Part shown: positions 1 to 5,097 of the stretch, piece after piece
Position numbering within the stretch: the first letter of the stretch is position 1
How the letters are laid out: every line of letters starts with the position of its first letter
NCBI GenBank assembly: GCA_945224895.1
Contig: CALYNW010000068.1
Span: 1 to 6,100, forward strand
Source: an uncultured Clostridia bacterium
Lineage (GTDB): Bacteria; Bacillota; Clostridia; Oscillospirales; Acutalibacteraceae
Direction: 5' to 3'
DNA length: 6,100 bases
Notes under the pieces: generated by a model
What the model was told of the DNA's origin: nothing
The model's input: the letters and a program-made list of their open reading frames with translations, nothing else
The model's database searches: none
Position numbers and translations under genes: made by a program

Positions 1-406
1 TATTTATATTGATAAAATGTATAACTTTATCATTATAAATATTATGACTAAAATTAAATGTTGCATCTGAACAAGTTGGATATGAATTAGGAATAAAAAA
101 AGTATTTCCTAGTTCAAATTCGTTTTCCACTTTATTTGTCCCAATATAAAAATCATAGTCTTTTTTTTCTAAAGCATTAATTTTTTCAGTTTGAAAAAAC
201 ACAATTATGCCTAAAAACAATGTCAAAAATATTGAATAATATTGTGCAATCAACCCCGCAATATCATTATATCCAATTGTTTTCGTAATTTCTAAATCGT
301 TAGCAAATACTACTTTAGTTATGATTGTCATAAATATTGGGATAACGAATAGAATAACTATTATTAAAACTATTTTTAAATACGAATTTAATTTTTTTTT
401 ATTCAC
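1..406 (-). CDS. Hypothetical two-helix membrane protein, 3' end outside window
   Basis: The reading frame opens at a GTG (406-404), 7 nt after a GGAGG ribosome-binding site, and runs 135 codons without a stop to base 1, so the C-terminus is missing. The visible protein has a Lys-rich start (MNKKKLNSYLK), a hydrophobic helix at about residues 11-33 (LIIVILFVIPIFMTII), a short polar loop, and a second helix at about 57-72 (YYSIFLTLFLGIIVFF). A soluble charged region follows from about residue 73 (QTEKINALEKKDYDFY). No catalytic motif is visible in what remains. It starts 23 nt after the stop of the XRE gene and is probably co-transcribed with it and the 91-residue gene. A two-helix anchor followed by a soluble domain is common among small uncharacterised Firmicutes membrane proteins, including some toxin and defence effectors. 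That role is inference only; the reading frame itself is well supported. Confidence 0.75.
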   Translation of the reverse strand, partial: MNKKKLNSYLKIVLIIVILFVIPIFMTIITKVVFANDLEITKTIGYNDIAGLIAQYYSIFLTLFLGIIVFFQTEKINALEKKDYDFYIGTNKVENEFELGNTFFIPNSYPTCSDATFNFSHNIYNDKVIHFININ

Positions 407-429
407 ACTAACTCCTCCAAGCTTAATTA

Positions 430-789
430 TTATTTATCACTTATTATTAGTTTTAAATCTAACGCGTCTAATAATCGTAATATCACATCCAAATTTACAA
501 CCAGTCTTTGAAAACTTTCCAATTTAGCAATAGTAGTCCTATTAACATTTGAAAGTTTTGCTAATTCTAATTGAGTAAGATTTTTTTCCTCCCTTTTAAT
601 TAATATATTCTTTACTAATTCAACTGTAAATTCATATCTAGAACTTGAAATTTCTCTTATCAAGTCCTCCTCATTTGATATATCTTTTGATTTATTATTT
701 TGAATATCATTTTCAATTTTCTTTTTTACTTCGTTAAAATCTATTGTTTCCCCCTTTTCTTGTATATTTATCAAATTATTATTTTTCAT
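430..789 (-). CDS. XRE/HigA-like helix-turn-helix protein, probable antitoxin or autoregulator
   Basis: This is a 119-residue protein starting at ATG 789, 7 nt after an AAGAGG ribosome-binding site. The frame can be extended upstream to a TTG at 876, but that start lies inside an inverted repeat and has no good ribosome-binding site. Residues 1-65 are charged and helical. The XRE helix-turn-helix follows at about 71-91 (LTQLELAKLSNVNRTTIAKL). The tail (LDVILRLLDALDLKLII, about 100-116) matches the end typical of HigA-type antitoxins and XRE regulators, in which this helix packs behind the DNA-binding domain. The gene lies between a 91-residue orphan protein (upstream) and a membrane protein (downstream, 23-nt gap). 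HigA genes usually follow their toxin gene, so the 91-residue protein is the positional partner, but it does not resemble RelE/HigB. Autoregulation through the inverted repeat at 840-885 is plausible. The DNA-binding call is firm; the antitoxin role is inference. Confidence 0.85.
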   Translation of the reverse strand: MKNNNLINIQEKGETIDFNEVKKKIENDIQNNKSKDISNEEDLIREISSSRYEFTVELVKNILIKREEKNLTQLELAKLSNVNRTTIAKLESFQRLVVNLDVILRLLDALDLKLIISDK

Positions 790-839
790 AATAATACCTC
801 TTGTATTTTTCATTTGCACATATTTCTTCAACATACATT

Positions 840-885
840 CTTTCCAAATTGAGAATAAATATTTCATTACTCTCAATTTGGAAAG
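840..885. repeat. Perfect 15-bp inverted repeat between two genes of the operon
   Basis: The arms CTTTCCAAATTGAGA (840-854) and TCTCAATTTGGAAAG (871-885) are exact reverse complements separated by 16 bases. The repeat begins 8 nt past the stop of the 91-residue gene and ends about 50 nt before the XRE start codon. On the minus-strand transcript no U-tract follows the stem, so it is not a standard terminator. It could be an RNA stem that separates expression of the two genes, or a DNA operator for the XRE protein. A TATTCT-like -10 (852-857, minus) overlaps one arm but has no convincing -35. Confidence 0.7.
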
Positions 886-893
886 TCATTTCT

Positions 894-1169
894 TTATTTA
901 ATTTTATAAAAATTACAAGTATTATTGCAATAGTAATAATACCATCTAAGTTTCCAATCCTCTAAAAAAATATATGTTTCTTCTCCATCGTAATGAACTA
1001 AATCATCACAAAATCCTGCTTTTATAGCAAAAATTTGATACTTTGCTATATCTAAACATTTTCTAGCATCATTGAAATTTTTGAATTTTTCTTTATTCAG
1101 CTCAAGAAATTCTATTGCTGTAATAAAGCCGTTTTTAAAGAAGTATTTATACACAATTTTGCAAGTCAC
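894..1169 (-). CDS. Hypothetical 91-residue protein, first gene of accessory operon
   Basis: I do not recognise this protein. It starts at GTG (1169-1167), 7 nt after a consensus AGGAGG (1182-1177), which together with the upstream promoter makes it a convincing gene. It is small, soluble and aromatic-rich: YKYFF near residues 7-11, a charged helical middle (ELNKEKFKNFNDARK), an acidic segment (CDDLVHYDGEETYIFLEDW), and an unusual Tyr/Cys-rich tail (WYYYYCNNTCNFYKIK). There is no signal peptide or membrane helix, and I see no RelE/HigB, PIN or Fic signature. It lies upstream of the XRE gene, separated by the inverted repeat, which is the position a toxin takes in a HigBA-like pair. That position is the only hint of function. 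It could equally be a small accessory protein of the mobile element. Confidence 0.65.
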   Translation of the reverse strand: MTCKIVYKYFFKNGFITAIEFLELNKEKFKNFNDARKCLDIAKYQIFAIKAGFCDDLVHYDGEETYIFLEDWKLRWYYYYCNNTCNFYKIK

Positions 1170-1176
1170 GGCAGAG

Positions 1177-1182
1177 CCTCCT
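1177..1182 (-). promoter_or_regulatory. Consensus ribosome-binding site for a GTG start
   Basis: AGGAGG on the minus strand lies 7 nt before the GTG at 1169-1167. It fixes the start of the 91-residue gene, which would otherwise be doubtful because it does not begin with ATG. Confidence 0.75.
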
Positions 1183-1214
1183 GTAAACAGAATTAAATGT
1201 CCCTTATTAAATTT

Positions 1215-1319
1215 TTACAACATATATGCAATAATAATCTCCTTTCTTAAAATAATTAATCTACCCTCCTTTCTATACACAAGTTTTTCAAGCGTAGGAA
1301 TGTGTCTGTATTGCCACAT
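1215..1319 (-). CDS. Possible 34-residue leader peptide
   Basis: A short frame opens at ATG 1319, about 5 nt after the predicted transcription start, and ends at TAA 1217-1215. It encodes a basic peptide beginning MWQYRHIPTLEKLVYRKEGR and ending IIIAYML. It has no upstream ribosome-binding site, so translation would have to be leaderless or nearly so. The frame contains two Shine-Dalgarno-like AGAAAGGAG copies (about 1269-1261 and 1242-1234). Only the second has a start-like codon at a suitable distance: a TTG giving a 12-codon frame. The region may be a translated leader controlling the 91-residue gene, or a remnant of an older gene start. Existence as a real peptide is uncertain. Confidence 0.25.
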   Translation of the reverse strand: MWQYRHIPTLEKLVYRKEGRLIILRKEIIIAYML

Positions 1320-1330
1320 ATGTCATTTAT

Positions 1331-1359
1331 AGAATAACATATATTTTTTTCAAAGTCAA
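1331..1359 (-). promoter_or_regulatory. Strong sigma-A-type promoter for the accessory operon
   Basis: On the minus strand, -35 TTGACT (1359-1354) is followed by a 17-bp spacer and -10 TATTCT (1336-1331), preceded by an extended TG. The predicted start is near 1324, giving a leader of about 155 nt before the 91-residue gene. It lies about 30 nt beyond the virB4 stop, so the downstream genes need not depend on transfer-operon transcription. Confidence 0.75.
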
Positions 1360-1386
1360 TACCCCAATACAAAAGAAATCATTCTT

Positions 1387-3717
1387 TTATAAAGCCTCAC
1401 CCGGTTTAGTGGTCATTAATTTGTAAAGCTCTGTGTTTTTAGGGAACTCGTTAGCATACGGCACAAAATGTCCGCCGATTTTCATTAAGCCGTGTCCTGC
1501 CTGAACATTGGTAAAGAACTCTGTTTGATTATCCGAAATGTTAAGGAGCTTTGAAAGGTCAAGCCTATCACTTCCGTTTTGATTAAGCATAACGGTAAAT
1601 TCGGAGTTTGCAAGCATCGTTCTTGCCGTGTTGCTTTGAAGCATATCTCCAACATTCTGCGTAATACCTGTTGCGAAGGCTCCGTACTTTCTAACTCGTT
1701 TCCATACTCTGTAAAGGAAATCAGCCGTATATTTCTGTGCAAAAAGCAGATAAATTTCATCAATGAAAATGTATGTTGTTCTACCCTTTGTCCTGTTAGA
1801 TGTAATTCGGTTGAGAATATTATCAAGCACTACAAGCATACCGACAGGAAGTAACTGCTCTCCGAGGTCAAGAATATCATAACAGATAAGGCGGTTGTTA
1901 ATATCAACATTGGTCGGTTGAGCAAATGTATTAAGTGAGCCGTCTGTGAAAAGCTCAAGAGCAAGAGCAAGCTCATGTGCCTCTGTTTCAGGTTGATTTA
2001 ATAATTCCTCTCTAAAATCCTTTAATGTCGGTGGTGTAATCCTATACCCGCTCTTAATGTAATTTGCATAAACATTGCGGCAACAGCGGTCAATGATAGA
2101 CTTATCTTTTGGCCCGACTGTGCCGCCGATAAGCTGCTCACAAAGTGACATAATAAATTCTGATTTTGTGGCAATGGGGTTTTTATCGTCCTCATAGTTT
2201 TTGTTCATATCCATTGCATTGATATGATTTTCGGAATTTGAGGAGATATTGACAACCTCGCCGCCGAGAGCATTAACAAGCAAGTTGTACTCTCGTTCAG
2301 GATCGATTATTAGCACGTCGGCATTAGGATTAGCAAGTATAATTGAGGTTGCGTCCTCCTTAACAAAGAATGATTTACCTCCGCCGGAAACACCGAGAAC
2401 AATACAGTTACCGTTGAGCAGTTGGTTACGATTAACGAAAATCATATTACCGCTTATTGTGTTTTGTCCGTAATATGTTCCGTGAGCGTGTCTTACTTCC
2501 TGAGCATTAAACGGCATAAATGCCGCAAGTGATTCGGTAGTCAAAGTTCTAAAACAGTTAATGCGTCTAACACCGAATGGCAAAACAGTATTAAGTCCGT
2601 CAAGCTGCTGATAACGGAGTATCGCAAACTGTGCCGTACTGCCGTTTGATACCATTGAAAATACTGTGTCGGTAACATTGTCAAGCTCTTGCTTTGTGTC
2701 GGCAGTAATTACCATAGTGATTAATGTACTGTAAAGTCTTTGGTCACGGTTTCGCATATCGTTTTTGACTTCAAGAATTTCAGCCTCACGCTGTTCAAGG
2801 TCATAGTTTGTAGCACCGTAATTTTGATTTTGCACCTGTTTTCTGTTGTAGTTTGCTTTTTCAGTTTGAATACCGAGTAACACCTTGTCAACCTCTTTGG
2901 TAGCTTCGTCCGTAGGTGTAGGAAGGAAATCAACGGAAAGCATAAGATTTCTGTTGATTGATGTCAGCTCTGCGATTGTATCATCACTTACAAATGTTCC
3001 GTAATTGCGTAGGAAAACCACTCTGCAATACTTGTCATTGATTTTCATATAATCGTTTTCAAAGTCCATTGAATCAGGGCAGATAAAGTCCCTAATATCA
3101 CAGCCTTGATTTTGGAGCAGTTCAAAGTCAAGGTTGTAGTTTTGTTCATCTCCCGAACGGTAGAAATTGTGGAAAATACGCAATCTTTCCCCTGCATTAA
3201 CAGGTAGGCATTTACTGTCAATTCTTGAAAGCCTTGCAGTAAGGTCATTGCCGACACGATTGAAAAATGCTCTTGCGTCATCAATACTCTTTTTGCTTAC
3301 TGTTACAGTAAAGTATTTATCCTGCACTATGCAGTTTGATAAAGCCGCTTTGTCAAGGAGCATATCGTTATACTCCTTACGGTAGTTATCAAGTCCGTCA
3401 TATTCATAGCGAAGAAGAATTGATTTCTCAAATTCTGCTCTGTCAAGCTGATGATTGTTAATAGTCAGTTTAACGGTAACTCCTGCACCAAAGGAATTTA
3501 TGACCGCCCAATAGCCTTTCATAAGCTCCTGCTTATCTTCATCACTTGCGATATTGTAGTTAATATCGGTAAACTTAAATGTTTTTGAATACAGATTATT
3601 ACCCACAAGAAAAATGCCGTCTTTATAGACGGCTTTGATAGGGATAACATCTTGTACTGATTTAGGAATAACGAATTTTTCCTTTTCGTTTTTCCTCATT
3701 CTTTTAAGACTTTTCAT
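1387..3717 (-). CDS. virB4: VirB4-like conjugal transfer ATPase (CD1110 type)
   Basis: This is the cytoplasmic ATPase that powers assembly and substrate transfer of the ICE type IV secretion channel at the inner face of the membrane. I chose ATG 3717 (776 residues, starting MKSLKRMRKNEKEKF), which has GAGAGG 12 nt upstream. The frame extends to a TTG at 3798, but that would overlap the prgI gene by 95 nt with no better ribosome site. The N-terminal half (to about residue 390) is the VirB4 docking and assembly region. The C-terminal RecA-like domain has Walker A GVSGGGKS (about 442-449), a conserved IIDPEREY segment (about 470-477), Walker B YIFIDE (about 649-654) and the ITQN sensor motif (about 685-688). 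All key residues are present and length is normal for the family, so it looks intact. It overlaps the end of the prgI gene by 14 nt, indicating translational coupling. The gene normally found after it (CD1108 type) is missing here. Confidence 0.97.
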   Translation of the reverse strand: MKSLKRMRKNEKEKFVIPKSVQDVIPIKAVYKDGIFLVGNNLYSKTFKFTDINYNIASDEDKQELMKGYWAVINSFGAGVTVKLTINNHQLDRAEFEKSILLRYEYDGLDNYRKEYNDMLLDKAALSNCIVQDKYFTVTVSKKSIDDARAFFNRVGNDLTARLSRIDSKCLPVNAGERLRIFHNFYRSGDEQNYNLDFELLQNQGCDIRDFICPDSMDFENDYMKINDKYCRVVFLRNYGTFVSDDTIAELTSINRNLMLSVDFLPTPTDEATKEVDKVLLGIQTEKANYNRKQVQNQNYGATNYDLEQREAEILEVKNDMRNRDQRLYSTLITMVITADTKQELDNVTDTVFSMVSNGSTAQFAILRYQQLDGLNTVLPFGVRRINCFRTLTTESLAAFMPFNAQEVRHAHGTYYGQNTISGNMIFVNRNQLLNGNCIVLGVSGGGKSFFVKEDATSIILANPNADVLIIDPEREYNLLVNALGGEVVNISSNSENHINAMDMNKNYEDDKNPIATKSEFIMSLCEQLIGGTVGPKDKSIIDRCCRNVYANYIKSGYRITPPTLKDFREELLNQPETEAHELALALELFTDGSLNTFAQPTNVDINNRLICYDILDLGEQLLPVGMLVVLDNILNRITSNRTKGRTTYIFIDEIYLLFAQKYTADFLYRVWKRVRKYGAFATGITQNVGDMLQSNTARTMLANSEFTVMLNQNGSDRLDLSKLLNISDNQTEFFTNVQAGHGLMKIGGHFVPYANEFPKNTELYKLMTTKPGEAL

Positions 3718-4075
3718 AGTTCTTAAAAACCTCTCTTTCCTTTTTCTTGATTGCGTCCTTGCTTTCCCTGCGAAGTCTGTCCTCTGCCTTAAAGACAAGC
3801 CGTTTAGGCATTAAAACCTCCGATTTAAGCCACGCCCATATAAACTGCTCGGCGGTCATACCATTGTAGGTAACAAAACCGAGGACAGCAAAAGGAGCAG
3901 CAAGGATTATGCAAAGCCAAGATAATGTTTCCATACTCAAATATGGTTTGAGTAAAAAATATGAACCAACTGCTACTCCTACTGCTCCGGCAGAGAAAAC
4001 AAGTTGCCTCATATTAAGTCCGAAATATATTGTTTCGCTGTAATCACGAAACTCTTTGTTGATTTGTATATCCAA
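3704..4075 (-). CDS. prgI: PrgI-family type IV secretion membrane protein
   Basis: A 123-residue protein placed between the virB6-like and virB4-like genes, as is usual for PrgI/TcpE-like (VirB3-equivalent) components of Gram-positive transfer systems. Family members are membrane proteins thought to anchor the VirB4 ATPase at the channel. The sequence begins MDIQINKEFRDYSETIYFGL, a typical family start. Two membrane helices follow at about 25-43 and 51-70, then the conserved segment MTAEQFIWAWLKSEVL (about 73-88) and a very basic helical tail (about 90-123). The start codon is TTG at 4075, supported by AAGGAGG 7 nt upstream and by homology of the first residues; no in-frame ATG exists near it. 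It begins 17 nt after the virB6-like stop and its end overlaps virB4 by 14 nt. The gene appears complete. Confidence 0.93.
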   Translation of the reverse strand: MDIQINKEFRDYSETIYFGLNMRQLVFSAGAVGVAVGSYFLLKPYLSMETLSWLCIILAAPFAVLGFVTYNGMTAEQFIWAWLKSEVLMPKRLVFKAEDRLRRESKDAIKKKEREVFKNYEKS

Positions 4076-4082
4076 ACAAATT

Positions 4083-4089
4083 CCTCCTT
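4083..4089 (-). promoter_or_regulatory. Ribosome-binding site that decides the TTG start of prgI
   Basis: AAGGAGG on the minus strand is 7 nt from the TTG at 4075-4073. The near-perfect site and spacing explain initiation at a weak start codon. Confidence 0.8.
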
Positions 4090-4092
4090 AAT

Positions 4093-4929
4093 TTACATTC
4101 CCATCATTTCGTGAATGATGCGGTCTGACATTTTTACTGTTCCAACAAGAACAAGCATATTAAATACAAGCTCTCCAACATATTTCCACACCATAGTTAC
4201 TGCTGATGCATCTGTGTCAACCTGTGGCGGTGATGACGCATATAGTGAAAATATGATGCAGGCAAGTATGATAACTGCTCCTTCAAGAAGAACTCCGCAA
4301 TACGATTTTATAAATGACCTGCCGACATTTTGCGTAGGCTCTCCGGCAAAGGTCGAAAACGGAATAGGTGCAAGAGCAGTGAACATATATATTTTGAAAA
4401 ATCTCCCATAAACGGTAAGTATCAGTATAAATGATAAAACTGTTATAAACAGACTTCCGATTAATGTTACTGCCCATAGGGGTATTGACTCAAAAAATCC
4501 ACATTCTTCAATAGCAGTTACCATTTCATCAGGTAAGGTTGTATCGGAATTAGCTCCCAAGCCTGCACTATTCATAATGGTTGAAATAACACCCTGCACA
4601 ATATCAAACAGAGCAAGCATTAGTTCCATACCGTAAGTTACCAAGCCTTTCGCAAGGGCAAAACGGATAAACAATTTTAGTGCGTGTTCAGGTTTCTTTA
4701 CATCAACAAATGAAGAACAGGTTTTAACCATTCCTATAACGAAAAAAAGCACAAGCAATGCATAACCGATTGCCTGTACAGCTGAGTTAATATCGACGAT
4801 AACCTCCCAAATTCCTCCGCCTTTGAAGTCCTTCGGTGATTGAGTAAGCAATCCCAAAATTTCCGATAGCTTTTCGTTCCAAGTTTCAAGTGCATTTTCA
4901 AGGTTTTGTACTACCCAATTATCCGACAT
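4093..4929 (-). CDS. virB6: VirB6/TrbL-like conjugal transfer membrane protein (CD1112 type)
   Basis: A 278-residue polytopic membrane protein expected to form part of the DNA-translocation channel across the cell membrane. The start is ATG 4929 (MSDNWVVQNLENALETWNEK), 7 nt after AAAGGAG. The frame continues up to a TTG at 5028, but the extra 33 residues cover the promoter and palindrome and are not credible. Hydrophobic segments lie at about 50-69, 90-118 (partly amphipathic), 150-174, 179-195, 210-230 and 248-265. The segment ALAPIPFSTFAGEPTQNVGRSF (about 185-206) with its Pro/Gly pattern is characteristic of this family in Firmicutes ICEs. It is first in the virB6-prgI-virB4 order, 17 nt ahead of prgI. 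Maff2 and VirD4-like genes that commonly precede it are not found immediately upstream. It appears intact. Confidence 0.92.
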   Translation of the reverse strand: MSDNWVVQNLENALETWNEKLSEILGLLTQSPKDFKGGGIWEVIVDINSAVQAIGYALLVLFFVIGMVKTCSSFVDVKKPEHALKLFIRFALAKGLVTYGMELMLALFDIVQGVISTIMNSAGLGANSDTTLPDEMVTAIEECGFFESIPLWAVTLIGSLFITVLSFILILTVYGRFFKIYMFTALAPIPFSTFAGEPTQNVGRSFIKSYCGVLLEGAVIILACIIFSLYASSPPQVDTDASAVTMVWKYVGELVFNMLVLVGTVKMSDRIIHEMMGM

Positions 4930-4968
4930 TAAAACACTCCTTTCTAAAGATTTTGTATATATAAAAGT

Positions 4969-4998
4969 CCCCAAACGGTGTCGACTCGCCGTTTGGGG
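4969..4998. other. Perfect 10-bp palindrome at predicted start of the transfer operon
   Basis: The arms CCCCAAACGG (4969-4978) and CCGTTTGGGG (4989-4998) are exact reverse complements around a 10-base centre that contains GTCGAC. On the minus strand it lies directly after the TATAAT-like -10, so the predicted start (about 4992-4994) falls inside the first arm; that favours a DNA operator for a dimeric repressor. On the plus strand the second arm is followed by a T-rich run (5003-5011), so it could also be a terminator for plus-strand transcription, although no plus-strand gene leads into it. On the minus strand ACTTTTATATAT follows, a weak U-tract. Operator, bidirectional terminator or both remain possible. 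Confidence 0.7.
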
Positions 4999-5028
4999 AT
5001 TATATTTTTTTAGTATATCAAAAAGCAA
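4999..5028 (-). promoter_or_regulatory. Putative promoter of the virB6-prgI-virB4 operon
   Basis: On the minus strand, TTGCTT (5028-5023), an 18-bp spacer and a consensus TATAAT (5004-4999) lie about 70 nt upstream of the virB6 start codon. The -35 overlaps the U-tract of the preceding gene's terminator, which gives a very compact terminator-promoter junction. The -35 matches the TTGACA consensus only partly. Confidence 0.55.
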
Positions 5029-5060
5029 AAAGAGTGTAGTAAATTTTTACTATACTCTTT
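5020..5060 (-). terminator. Rho-independent terminator of the upstream AT-rich gene
   Basis: On the minus strand a 15-bp stem (5060-5046 with 5043-5029, one G-U pair, 2-nt loop) is followed by TTGCTTTTT. It begins 37 nt past the stop at 5098. The stem is AT-rich but long, and the U-rich tail is on the minus-strand side, so it should end transcription of the preceding gene before the transfer operon. Confidence 0.7.
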
Positions 5061-5097
5061 CACATAGATATATTATAATCATATAAAATTTACCATC

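Noticed and set aside
321..527. Plus-strand open frame of 68 codons
   Set aside because: It is antisense to the membrane-protein and XRE genes, lacks a ribosome site, and its composition reflects AT-rich complement sequence.
790..876. Extension of the XRE gene to a TTG at 876
   Set aside because: The added codons run through the inverted repeat, and ATG 789 has AAGAGG 7 nt upstream.
1072..1332. Plus-strand open frame of 86 codons
   Set aside because: It is antisense to the 91-residue gene and its leader and promoter, with no ribosome site; the minus-strand signals are much stronger.
1370..1390. Short A/T stem just after the virB4 stop as a terminator
   Set aside because: Only about 7 A/T-rich pairs (AAAAGAA with TTCTTTT) and no U-tract, so it is too weak to call.
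1485..3385. Several 70-113 codon frames on both strands inside virB4
   Set aside because: All are shadows of a long, intact, motif-bearing virB4 frame.
3718..3798. Extension of virB4 to an upstream TTG (27 more residues)
   Set aside because: It would lie almost entirely within the prgI coding region, lacks a better ribosome site, and the family usually begins near MKSLKR.
4930..5028. Extension of the virB6-like gene to a TTG at 5028
   Set aside because: The added codons cover the promoter-like element and palindrome, while ATG 4929 has AAAGGAG at ideal spacing.
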